Shown here one piece after another: positions 17,295-25,663 of a stretch of DNA of 33,920 bases. The position numbers and the translations under genes are program-made. The stretch comes from CAYXTI01 sp964468495 (GTDB taxonomy: Bacteria; Pseudomonadota; Alphaproteobacteria; Rickettsiales; Rickettsiaceae): positions 1 to 33,920 of the forward strand of contig CAYXTI010000013.1 in the NCBI GenBank assembly GCA_964468495.1, written 5' to 3'. The notes under the pieces were generated by a model that worked only from the letters and a program-made list of their open reading frames with translations, did not search any database and was not told the DNA's origin. Each line of letters begins with the position of its first letter. The stretch's first letter is position 1.

Positions 17295-18158
17295 TCAATT
17301 ATAAGGCGTACATGTTTTTAATTGATTGATAAGTTCTAGGTATTTTTCTTCAAATAAGTTATGTATTTTTTGTTTTTTATCTACTTTCCAATTTTCACTA
17401 TCTAGTTGTATTATTTTTTTATTAAATACTTTATATGCAGAAGGATTTTGGTTAGGTCCTATTACTAAACATTGCACGGCATTAGATTTTGCTTTATTCT
17501 TTAATATAGTCATTGACTTTATACTATTTGTTTCTGCTTGATATAGGGAAGTTATATTTTTTTCGTTTTTAAAAAAATGCTCTAGACTATCACTTAATAC
17601 TAGTAATCCTGTAACATTATTTAATAGTTTTTTTTTCCTTTCTTTTAAAATATTTATTTTTTTTTGTGATTTGATAAGATTTATTATTATTTCTTCTTTA
17701 AATTTAGGAAAATGATTTATAAGAAAAGTACTTAATTTTTGTTGAAATAACATAACATTATTTAAATCTAACCAAAAATGCCAATTAGGTTGATTTGAGT
17801 TAGTTTCTGCAAAATCAATCACTGTTATATCACTAACTTTAAATGTTAATCCATTATAGTTTTTTAGTATTTTAGGTATAAATAACTCAAAATTATCATC
17901 AATATATATAACTAATTCTGCATTTAATATTTTTGTTATATCACTTGGACGTATGGTTAGATTATGAGGACATTCTTGTTGATTATTAATTGATATTACT
18001 TCTACTAAGTCTTCTAATAACATCGATGTTATACTTGCCAGAGGTGTAATGCTAGTAACAATTTTTATTTTTGCAAAACAAATAGATTGAGTTAATATTA
18101 AAAATATAATTAATCTAAGAGGTAATAATTTTATATATATATTCTTATTATATAGCAT
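17295..18158 (-). CDS. znuA: ZnuA-like metal ABC transporter substrate-binding protein
   Basis: This looks like the periplasmic zinc- or manganese-binding lipocalin-independent component of a cluster A-I (ZnuA/TroA) ABC importer. The 287-aa product begins with a signal peptide (hydrophobic core about residues 14-26, ending near CFA). ITPLASITSMLL matches the start of the mature fold. The first histidine ligand, H65, is in ECPHNLTIRPSD, and the second, H127, in WHFWLD. Where ZnuA normally has its third histidine (FHDA-x-x-YF), this protein has LSDSLEHFF with S189, so the site may be altered. There is no His-rich loop. It lies 40 bases after cca on the same strand. The permease and ATPase genes are not in the window. 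Zn versus Mn cannot be decided. Confidence 0.75.
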   Translation of the reverse strand: MLYNKNIYIKLLPLRLIIFLILTQSICFAKIKIVTSITPLASITSMLLEDLVEVISINNQQECPHNLTIRPSDITKILNAELVIYIDDNFELFIPKILKNYNGLTFKVSDITVIDFAETNSNQPNWHFWLDLNNVMLFQQKLSTFLINHFPKFKEEIIINLIKSQKKINILKERKKKLLNNVTGLLVLSDSLEHFFKNEKNITSLYQAETNSIKSMTILKNKAKSNAVQCLVIGPNQNPSAYKVFNKKIIQLDSENWKVDKKQKIHNLFEEKYLELINQLKTCTPYN

Positions 18159-18198
18159 TTATGTATTTAAATAGGTTATTAAAAAATTTAGATTTGAC

Positions 18199-19419
18199 TT
18201 ATTGTATGATATTTTTTTTAGCTAACAATATTAATTCTTTTTTATCTTTATTAAAATTATTATTAATCCACTCATTTTTTAGCCATAATAGTGTTTGGCC
18301 AATTTTTTCTTTTTTGTATCCTAACTCAATTATATCAGCAGCACTAATTGGAAATTTTGGTTTTTCTTTATTTTCTAGATTAGATATTAGATCTAATATT
18401 GTATCTGTCATCTTAAAAAAGATAGCAGCATATATAAAATATTGACACCATTCATTTTCATCTATCCATTTAGATAGTAAAAATCCTTTTATTTTATCTT
18501 TATCAGAAGAATTATAATTATGCATTATACGTAATTTACAGATAAGATAATTATCTTTTTTTGAAAATCCAAATTGATTTAAAGATTTTTTTGATAAGTT
18601 ATCATTATTAATAAATAATATAGCATAAATTGTAGTTAAATTAATTTTATTTTTTGTAGTATGAGAAAACTTTATAGCAGCTTTAATATAATTAATATTA
18701 TAATTTATTGGTTTTAATATTTGTTGTAATATGTTGCTATTATCCATTATAGATAAGAAGTCAATAGCATTTTCTTGAATTAATAGTAGGTCCAATTCTG
18801 ATTTTATTCGTTCTTGCGATAAGATACTAAGGCCATTTTTTAATTTAATACAAGCTTTTAATCCTTCTTTATCTATAGAATCTGCATATTTAGCTGAGAA
18901 GCGAAAAAATCGTAAAATTCTTAGATAATCTTCTTTTATACGTTGCTCTGGATCCCCAATAAATATTACTTTACGTTGGCGTAGGTGGTTTATTCCATTA
19001 AAATAATCATATAATTTTTCCTGAAAAGGGCAATAGCTGATAGCATTTATAGTGAAATCTCGTCTTTGAGCATCTAATTTAAAACTTTTAGTAAAAATTA
19101 CTTTACTATAACGTCCGTTATAATTATAGTCACGTCTTAGGGTAGTAATTTCAAATTTTTCAGTTTTAAATTTAATTGTAATGGTTCCAAAACGTTGAGC
19201 TAAGGTAATTACTTTAGCTTTTTTTTGAGTAAAAATATCAATGATTATACTAGGGGATAAATTTGTACAGATATCTATATCATGGTTATATTTTCCTATG
19301 ATTGCATCTCTAACAATTCCTCCTATTAACCGAGCTTCGCCACCTTGCTTTCTGATGTAATCTATAACAGTCAAATAGTAAGTAGAAAAAATATTTAATT
19401 TTTGATTTATCTCAATCAT
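18199..19419 (-). CDS. cca: CCA-adding tRNA nucleotidyltransferase / poly(A) polymerase family
   Basis: The enzyme adds or repairs the 3' CCA end of tRNAs without a template. The 406-aa product starts with the class II nucleotidyltransferase head: GGIVRDAIIG (residues 33-42), then DIDIC with the catalytic aspartates D47 and D49, and RRDFTINAI for ribose and nucleotide recognition. The RIKEDYLRILRFFRFSAKY block is the conserved neck motif, and a helical body and tail follow. Length matches alphaproteobacterial CCA enzymes. A poly(A) polymerase role cannot be excluded by sequence alone. Neither tRNA gene in this window encodes CCA, so CCA addition is needed. znuA follows after 40 bases and may be co-transcribed. 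Confidence 0.88.
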   Translation of the reverse strand: MIEINQKLNIFSTYYLTVIDYIRKQGGEARLIGGIVRDAIIGKYNHDIDICTNLSPSIIIDIFTQKKAKVITLAQRFGTITIKFKTEKFEITTLRRDYNYNGRYSKVIFTKSFKLDAQRRDFTINAISYCPFQEKLYDYFNGINHLRQRKVIFIGDPEQRIKEDYLRILRFFRFSAKYADSIDKEGLKACIKLKNGLSILSQERIKSELDLLLIQENAIDFLSIMDNSNILQQILKPINYNINYIKAAIKFSHTTKNKINLTTIYAILFINNDNLSKKSLNQFGFSKKDNYLICKLRIMHNYNSSDKDKIKGFLLSKWIDENEWCQYFIYAAIFFKMTDTILDLISNLENKEKPKFPISAADIIELGYKKEKIGQTLLWLKNEWINNNFNKDKKELILLAKKNIIQ

Positions 19420-19532
19420 AGATAAATACTAAAGGTATATTAAAAAATAGTAGTTGATACTAATAATTTTTTAGTAAATTATGGTATAATATTATAAATA
19501 TTAAATTATTTATCGACAATAGATAATATAGA

Positions 19533-19560
19533 GTAATAATATAAATTTTTATATTATTAC
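19533..19560. repeat. 13-bp perfect inverted repeat between cca and the MFS gene
   Basis: GTAATAATATAAA (19533-19545) is the exact reverse complement of TTTATATTATTAC (19548-19560), with two bases between. It sits in the divergent intergenic region, 65 bases before the MFS start and about 24 bases upstream of a TATAAT at 19584-19589. It may be an operator or a cruciform-prone element. The sequence is pure A/T apart from its ends, so chance is less unlikely than its length suggests. Confidence 0.45.
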
Positions 19561-19624
19561 TTACTTTAAAAATAAATCTTGTGTATAATGTTTTGTAATA
19601 TTTTTATATATAAATAAAGTGATT

Positions 19625-20881
19625 ATGAATAAACGAACTGGAATATTTGTATCAGCTATTTTAGGTAATGTATTAGAATATTATGATTTTACAGTATATG
19701 CAGTGTTTTCAGTTGTAATAGGGGAATTATTTTTTTCTTCTAATTCAGAATTTATACAAATGTTATCTAGCTTAGGAGTTTTTGCAATAGGATTTCTTAC
19801 AAGACCTATAGGGGGTATTATTTTTGGATATATTGCAGATCGAAAAGGAAGAAGAACATCTTTAATTATTTCAATGTTAGGAATGACTATATCAACTTTT
19901 ACAATAGGTATTATTCCAAATTCAAAGCAAATAGGATATTATGCTCCTATTATTTTAGTCATTTTAAGATTAATACAAGGTTTATGTATTAGTGGAGAGG
20001 GAGCAGGTGCAGCTATCTTTATATTAGAGCATTATAAGAAACTAAAACCAGGATTAACAGCAGCTTTTGTTCATGCTGCTAATATTGCAGGAACATTGCT
20101 TGCAACTTTTGTAGGCATAATATTTTCGATGTTGTTTCCTAATATAGAATATGCTTGGCGTATTGCTTTTATAATTGGCGGAGTAATGGGAACTATTGGT
20201 TTTTATTTTAGATTACAGATATCAGAAACGCCTATTTTTATTATACTTGAGAAGAGGAAAAAGTTATTAAGATCTCCTTTTATGCATTTAATACGTACAG
20301 CAAAAAAATCTTTATTTATAACAATTTGTCTAGGGGGAACGGCTAGTAGTATTGTATATTTATTAAAAACATATATAAACGTTTTTTATAGTAGTGTTTT
20401 GCATCTAGATAATACAATCGCTAGAGCTTATTTAGCTTATTCTTCTATTGTTATGATTATTGCTTTACCTATTTCAGGTTATATCTCTGATTGTATAGGT
20501 AAATTTAAGATGATTATTTTTTCTACTATTGCTATATTATTTTTAGTATTACCATGTTTAATACTTATTTCTAATGAGCAATTTATTAGTAATATTATAG
20601 GATTAACTATATTAGCTATATTAGCTGGAGCTATCTCTGGAACTGCATATGTTTTTGTTATTTCTTTATTTACTCCTGAACAAAAATTTACAGGAGTTGC
20701 TTTTGGCTATAATTTAGGAGTAGCTCTTTTTGGTGGGACTTCTGCTGCAATATCAAGATCCTTATTGGAATTAACATCATTATATTATTCTCCAGCTTTT
20801 TACATTATGTTTTGTAGTGGGTCTTTTTTATTAATTATTTTTATAATGAGAAATTATATTAAATTATTACTTAATGAATAA
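19625..20881 (+). CDS. MFS transporter, metabolite:H+ symporter (ProP-like) family
   Basis: The 418-aa product is a 12-span major facilitator of the MHS/ProP branch. The start GNVLEYYDFTVYAVFS is typical of this branch. The signature loop between spans 2 and 3 is GYIADRKGRRTSL, and RLIQGLCISGEGAGAAIFILEH marks span 4. A second-half loop reads SGYISDCIGK. Members import osmolytes such as proline/betaine or carboxylates by proton symport; intracellular Rickettsiales often carry several copies. The substrate cannot be predicted. ATG 19625 is chosen over an in-frame GTG at 19619. yraN follows after 19 bases, so co-transcription is possible. Confidence 0.88.
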   Translation: MNKRTGIFVSAILGNVLEYYDFTVYAVFSVVIGELFFSSNSEFIQMLSSLGVFAIGFLTRPIGGIIFGYIADRKGRRTSLIISMLGMTISTFTIGIIPNSKQIGYYAPIILVILRLIQGLCISGEGAGAAIFILEHYKKLKPGLTAAFVHAANIAGTLLATFVGIIFSMLFPNIEYAWRIAFIIGGVMGTIGFYFRLQISETPIFIILEKRKKLLRSPFMHLIRTAKKSLFITICLGGTASSIVYLLKTYINVFYSSVLHLDNTIARAYLAYSSIVMIIALPISGYISDCIGKFKMIIFSTIAILFLVLPCLILISNEQFISNIIGLTILAILAGAISGTAYVFVISLFTPEQKFTGVAFGYNLGVALFGGTSAAISRSLLELTSLYYSPAFYIMFCSGSFLLIIFIMRNYIKLLLNE

Positions 20882-20900
20882 ATAAAATAAGAAATATAAA

Positions 20901-21242
20901 ATGAAAAGTAATGCATTTGGATTAATATCGGAATATGCTGTTATGTTTTGCTATATAATGAAGTTATATAGTATATTACGACATAGATTTCGTTCTTGTG
21001 CTGGAGAAATTGATATCATTGCTAGTCGTTATAATTATATTGTTTTTATTGAAGTAAAAGGCAGAAAGCATGGAATACATGATTATATTATATCATATCA
21101 ACAGCAAAGAAGGATATCTAAATCTGCTTTATTATTTATTAATAGTAATAAGAAATATTATAATTATAGCTTAAGATTTGATTTAGCTATAGTTAGACCT
21201 TATAAGTTACCTTTGATAATAGAGAATGCATGGCCTAAATAA
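20901..21242 (+). CDS. yraN: YraN/UPF0102 family nuclease-like protein
   Basis: The 113-aa product has the UPF0102 pattern: a G-x-x-x-E (E11) helix, then RSCAGEIDIIA with E36 and D38, then FIEVKGRK with E51 and K53. This is the core of a PD-(D/E)xK nuclease fold related to Holliday-junction resolvases, and the putative active-site residues are intact. The family's cellular role is not established. The gene overlaps hemF by 17 nt and follows the MFS gene by 19 bases. Length is normal for the family. Confidence 0.88.
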   Translation: MKSNAFGLISEYAVMFCYIMKLYSILRHRFRSCAGEIDIIASRYNYIVFIEVKGRKHGIHDYIISYQQQRRISKSALLFINSNKKYYNYSLRFDLAIVRPYKLPLIIENAWPK

Positions 21243-22086
21243 TTATATTAGTAATAATAGACAAAAAGCTGCTATTCAGTCTTTTCTTATGCTGCGTAAT
21301 GCAATATGTAAATCATATGAAAAGATTGAAAAGGAATATAGCGATAAAAATAATAAAGTTAATAATAGATTTTTGGTAACGCCATGGTTAAGACCAGAGG
21401 GTGGAGGGGGAAAAATGTCCGTTATGAAAGGTAATGTGTTTGAAAAAGTAGCTGTCAATATATCTACTGTTTATGGAACCTTACCTCAAGAGTTAAAATT
21501 GCAATTACCTGGAGGTAAAACTAGTTCAAAATTCTTTGCTACAGGGATATCTATAATTGCTCACATGCAATCTCCATTAATTCCAGCTGTACATTTTAAT
21601 ACCAGGTATATTGAGACGGATCAATATTGGTTTGGTGGAGGGGGAGATTTGACACCTACTTATTTTGATAAGGAAGAAACACAAATATTTCATAAGAGTT
21701 TTAAAGATGTTTGTGATAAGTATGATAAAAGTTATTATCCTAAATTTAAAAAAAATTGCGATAACTATTTTTTTTTAAAGCATCGTAATGAGCCTAGAGG
21801 CGTAGGAGGGATATTTTATGATTATTTAAATAATCATAATTTTGATAGGGATTTTTCTTTTATTAATGATATTGGTAATGCGATGTTACAATTATATCCA
21901 AAAATAGTAAGGGCAAAGATGTATTTACCTTGGAATAAAGAACAACGACACTATCAATTAGTTCGTAGAGGAAGATATGTAGAGTTTAATCTTTTATATG
22001 ATAGGGGAACTAAATTTGGATTATTAACTAATGGTAATATTGAAGCAATATTAATGTCTTTACCTCCTAAAGCAGTATGGTTATAA
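21226..22086 (+). CDS. hemF: Oxygen-dependent coproporphyrinogen-III oxidase
   Basis: HemF uses O2 to decarboxylate coproporphyrinogen III to protoporphyrinogen IX in heme synthesis. The 286-aa product carries WLRPEGGGGKMSVMKGNVFEK (about 54-74), the HFNTRY segment (H123, N125, R127), the GGGGDLTP block (137-144), FKKNCDNYFFLKHRNEPRGVGG, and RRGRYVEFNLLYDRGTKFGL near the end. The chain stops at SLPPKAVWL, so it lacks the last ~30 residues found in longer homologues such as the E. coli enzyme. The catalytic motifs are upstream of this and intact. No obvious frameshift restores the missing tail. The ATG lies inside yraN, with a 17-nt overlap. Confidence 0.95.
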   Translation: MHGLNNYISNNRQKAAIQSFLMLRNAICKSYEKIEKEYSDKNNKVNNRFLVTPWLRPEGGGGKMSVMKGNVFEKVAVNISTVYGTLPQELKLQLPGGKTSSKFFATGISIIAHMQSPLIPAVHFNTRYIETDQYWFGGGGDLTPTYFDKEETQIFHKSFKDVCDKYDKSYYPKFKKNCDNYFFLKHRNEPRGVGGIFYDYLNNHNFDRDFSFINDIGNAMLQLYPKIVRAKMYLPWNKEQRHYQLVRRGRYVEFNLLYDRGTKFGLLTNGNIEAILMSLPPKAVWL

Positions 22087-22225
22087 GATATATTTTTATT
22101 AACTTACTATATTTCTGTTATATTTAAGTTTTAATAATAAATTACAGTTTATTCAAGTAGTTTTGATCTATCTTTATAAAAAATATAGTATATGATTATG
22201 CTTTATATATTATATAATTTTAAAT

Positions 22226-23383
22226 ATGTTAAAGTACCGCAAACCCTTTATTTTATTGATAATAATTAGTCTGATTATATGGTTAGAAGAATATATTCCA
22301 TTATCTATTGTAAGACTATTATTTTCTGTCAGTTTATTAATTAAATCTTTTATTATCTTTGTTTTACCAGTTATTATCTTTTCTTTATTATTTAGTGCTA
22401 TATATGATATGAAGAAGAATGCATCTCAAATACTAATAGTAATTATTTTAGGAGTAGTTATATCTAATTTTATTGCTACTAGTATAGGATATTTTAGTGC
22501 TAATCTAATATATAAGCTTGATATAACTATTATTTTTCCTAGTAAAAATAATAATATTTTACCTTATAATATATTCTTATTTCCTCAAATAATACAAAAC
22601 TATATACCTATGATATTTGGTATTATCTTAGCATTATTTGCCGATAATATTTTTACTAAAGATAAGGCTGAAAAGATATCAATATTCTTATCTAATCAAA
22701 TAGTGAAAAAGTTACTTAATGTTATTAGCATGATGATTCCATTATTTATTATAGGATTTATTCTAAAACTAAATTATGATAAGGTGATAAAAACGATATT
22801 GTTGAACTATAGTACTATTTTTATAATTATATTTTTTACTCAGATGGTTTATATAATTATGTTATATTTATTATCATATAATTTTAGTGTAGCCAAGACT
22901 TGTAAATCAATCTATAACATGCTTCCGGCTATGATAAGTGGGTTTACTACCATGTCAAGCGTAGCAAGTATGCCTATAACTATTAGGGTTACTGAAAAAA
23001 ATTTACAAAACAAAAAGCTAGCACACACTATAGTTCCAACTACTGTTAATATTCATTTAATAGGGGATTGTATAGCTATACCTTGTCTTGCCTATGCAAT
23101 TCTTAAAACTTATAATATAGCAGCACCTACATTTATGATGTATTTTATATTTTTATGTAATGTTATTTTAATTAAGTTTTCTGCTGCTGGCATTCCAGCA
23201 GGAAGTATCATAATAATGCTTCCTATATTGGAGCAATATTTTAATTTTAATGAAAATATGATATCACTAATTGTTGCTATATACTTATTATTTGATCCAA
23301 TATTTACAGCAATAAATATTTTAGCTAATGGAGCTTTTGCTAAAATAATAAACAGAATTATATTACGATTAAAGCTAATATAA
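22226..23383 (+). CDS. Dicarboxylate/amino-acid:cation symporter family protein, copy 1
   Basis: The 385-aa product is a membrane protein of the GltP/DctA (DAACS) fold. SGFTTMSSVASMPITI corresponds to hairpin 1 (serine-rich in the family), AAGIPAGSIIIMLPIL to hairpin 2 (AGVPGGG-x-x-M), and LLFDPIFTAINILANGAFAKI to the last span (D-x-x-RT-x-x-NV-x-GD). The NMDGT cation-binding motif is replaced by NIHLIGDCIAIP. In the last span the substrate-contacting arginine is replaced (F-T instead of R-T) and the family's GD is AN. These changes suggest a substrate other than glutamate/aspartate or C4-dicarboxylates. A paralogue with the same changes follows 89 bases downstream. Confidence 0.82.
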   Translation: MLKYRKPFILLIIISLIIWLEEYIPLSIVRLLFSVSLLIKSFIIFVLPVIIFSLLFSAIYDMKKNASQILIVIILGVVISNFIATSIGYFSANLIYKLDITIIFPSKNNNILPYNIFLFPQIIQNYIPMIFGIILALFADNIFTKDKAEKISIFLSNQIVKKLLNVISMMIPLFIIGFILKLNYDKVIKTILLNYSTIFIIIFFTQMVYIIMLYLLSYNFSVAKTCKSIYNMLPAMISGFTTMSSVASMPITIRVTEKNLQNKKLAHTIVPTTVNIHLIGDCIAIPCLAYAILKTYNIAAPTFMMYFIFLCNVILIKFSAAGIPAGSIIIMLPILEQYFNFNENMISLIVAIYLLFDPIFTAINILANGAFAKIINRIILRLKLI

Positions 23384-23472
23384 TATTTAATCTATAAAAT
23401 TAACTATATTTAGTAATTTTTAATTAGAGACTACTAACTAAGATATTATTATTTAAATTATTAGAAAAAAAT

Positions 23473-24627
23473 ATGCTAAAATATCAGCCTGTTATTTTAT
23501 TGTTGATGATTGTTTTGCTTATATTATTTGGTTCATTTATACCTATATCAGTTACTAGACTACTTTTTACTATCAGTTTATTTATTAAATCTATTATTCT
23601 TTTTATTTTACCTATAGTTATTTTTGGTATATTATTTAATTCGGTATCAAAGTCAGTAGTTAATGTATCTAGAATAATTATATACCTAATATTAGGAGTG
23701 ATGGCTTCTAATTTTATTACTACTATAATTAGTTATTTCTTAGGACAGTTAATTTATACACAAAAATTTACTCTTATTACTCCAAATAATTTAGAACAAT
23801 TAAAACCATATTATTTTTTATCATTACCTACTTTAATACCTAACCATGTAGCAATGATTAGTGCTGTTATAATATCTTTATTTACTATAAAGTTTATTCC
23901 TAAAAAGAGAGCACAAATATCACTAATAATAGAATATATAGTTAATAAACTATTAAAGATAATTAATATGGTAATTCCTATTTTTGTAGTTGGATTCTTT
24001 CTCAAATTTCAATATGATGGTATAATTAATCAAATAATAAAGGATTATACAAAAATTTTTATATTTATTGTTTTTGTACAATATAGCTATTGTATGTTTT
24101 TATACTTTATTTTTTTTAATTTTAATATAAAAGCTACTTGTAGTGCTATAAAGAATATGTTCCCAGCAATAATTAGTGCTTTTACTACTATGTCAAGTGT
24201 TATTACTATGCCTATTACTATCCTTGCAACTACAAAAAATTTAGGTAATAAAAATTTTTCTAGTACTGTTATTACTTCAACAGTTAATATTCATTTAATA
24301 GGAGATTGTATAGCTATCCCCTGTCTTGCTTTTGCTATTATGAAAAGTAATTCCCTAGATTACCCATTAATATCGACATATTTTATTTTTGCTATTAATT
24401 TTATACTAACAAAATTTTCTGTAGCAGCTATTCCAGGAGGAGGAATAATAATAATGTTGCCTGTATTAAAAGATTATTTAGGTTTTAATTATGATATGCT
24501 TTCTTTAATTACTGCCTTATATATTCTATTTGATCCAATTATTACTAGCGTCAATGTCATGGGAAATGGAGTATTTGCTAAAGCAATACAATCAAAACTA
24601 TACAATGCACAACAGAGTTATAAGTAA
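23473..24627 (+). CDS. Dicarboxylate/amino-acid:cation symporter family protein, copy 2
   Basis: This 384-aa protein is a diverged tandem paralogue of the preceding gene. It shares the start MLKYQPV versus MLKYRKP, the hairpin-1 segment SAFTTMSSVITMPITI, the altered core NIHLIGDCIAIPCLAFAI, the hairpin-2 segment AAIPGGGIIIMLPVL, and LFDPIITSVNVMGNGVFAKA. As in copy 1, NMDGT is absent, the R of RT is replaced and GD is GN. Hairpin 2 keeps GGG where copy 1 has AGS. About half the residues appear identical by eye. Duplication with divergence suggests two related substrates or different affinities. The gene ends 15 bases from the convergent flgL stop, with a 10-base direct repeat (TAATTATTGC twice, 24634-24653) at the junction. 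Confidence 0.82.
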   Translation: MLKYQPVILLLMIVLLILFGSFIPISVTRLLFTISLFIKSIILFILPIVIFGILFNSVSKSVVNVSRIIIYLILGVMASNFITTIISYFLGQLIYTQKFTLITPNNLEQLKPYYFLSLPTLIPNHVAMISAVIISLFTIKFIPKKRAQISLIIEYIVNKLLKIINMVIPIFVVGFFLKFQYDGIINQIIKDYTKIFIFIVFVQYSYCMFLYFIFFNFNIKATCSAIKNMFPAIISAFTTMSSVITMPITILATTKNLGNKNFSSTVITSTVNIHLIGDCIAIPCLAFAIMKSNSLDYPLISTYFIFAINFILTKFSVAAIPGGGIIIMLPVLKDYLGFNYDMLSLITALYILFDPIITSVNVMGNGVFAKAIQSKLYNAQQSYK

Positions 24628-24642
24628 GTAATATAATTATTG

Positions 24643-25587
24643 CTAATTATTGCTTATTACCATTTTAATTATGTTATTTGTTGCTTTTATTACAGTATTT
24701 ATTAATCCTATATTTATATTATTTTGAGATATTTTTTCTATTAGATCAGCAAAATTAGGTGCTGGCAGCAATCTTTCACTAAAAGCCTTTAAATTATCTA
24801 TCATATCATCATGTCTTTTGTTAGCTTCTTTGATTTGTTCTAAATTATAATCATTATAATATATTTTTTGATTTAATTCTTGATTGCATTGTTTTAATTG
24901 TGTTATACAATCTTCTTTTATACTGTGTAGTTCTTTGTCATTTTCCTTATTAACAACATAATACTTATATTTATTTAATGCTCCAATTAAATTTACTATA
25001 GTTTGATCACTAGCATGAATGTTGTTAACAGCAATTTTAGTTTGGTTAGAAATTGGTTGGCTATTATTATTTTCTTCAGTGTTACTAAAATTATTTTTAA
25101 AATAATCTAAATCATTATTATAATTAGAATTATTTACTAAACTAAAACCAGATATTATCGGAGGTTTATTACTATTATTTCCTCCCCATAGGTAATTTTC
25201 ATTTAACTTTTTATTTAACTCATTTTCTATTTTTTCTAGGGTTTGATTTATTATTAATAATTTATCATCTGATTGTTCTATGTCTGAAATACATAAGTTT
25301 ATTATATTTTTTATTGGGTTTATAGCATACTTATTAATATTAGATATATTTTCTTCAGCTACTATGTTCATATCTTGATACATATTACATTTATTGATTT
25401 CTTTTATTGTATTGAAGTATGTATAATAAAAAGCATTTTTCAATAAAGGGGTAGTATCTACTTTATCTACTGATATTAATTGCTGAGCGTGTTTTTTAAA
25501 GCACTCGTTAGTAGCTTCAAATTGTCTAATGTAATTACTATTTGAGATATTTATTCCAGTAGAACTTAGTGTATTTATATTGCTCAT
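24643..25587 (-). CDS. flgL: Probable flagellar hook-filament junction protein FlgL
   Basis: FlgL (HAP3) joins the hook-associated FlgK to the filament. The 314-aa product is weakly conserved but fits. NENYLWGGNNSNKPP at about 129-143 matches the flagellin-superfamily G-x-YLF-GG-x-x-x-x-P turn. The N- and C-terminal parts are long helices with heptad-like spacing, as expected for the D0/D1 coiled coils, and length is normal. It lies directly downstream of flgK, the usual gene order. Asparagine, isoleucine and lysine are very frequent, reflecting base composition. The usual N-terminal S-x-x-M-x-x-x-x-L pattern is not recognisable, so a divergent FlgL is the best reading; flagellin is a less likely alternative. 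Confidence 0.65.
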   Translation of the reverse strand: MSNINTLSSTGINISNSNYIRQFEATNECFKKHAQQLISVDKVDTTPLLKNAFYYTYFNTIKEINKCNMYQDMNIVAEENISNINKYAINPIKNIINLCISDIEQSDDKLLIINQTLEKIENELNKKLNENYLWGGNNSNKPPIISGFSLVNNSNYNNDLDYFKNNFSNTEENNNSQPISNQTKIAVNNIHASDQTIVNLIGALNKYKYYVVNKENDKELHSIKEDCITQLKQCNQELNQKIYYNDYNLEQIKEANKRHDDMIDNLKAFSERLLPAPNFADLIEKISQNNINIGLINTVIKATNNIIKMVISNN

Positions 25588-25663
25588 AATTTTTTACTTT
25601 TAATTAATATTTTGGTAGACAACACTTATTATAAAAAAAATTTTATATAAGATATAATTTTTT

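Noticed and set aside
22060..22110. Frameshift hiding the rest of hemF
   Set aside because: The alternative frame gives only a few codons before another stop and no similarity to the expected tail.
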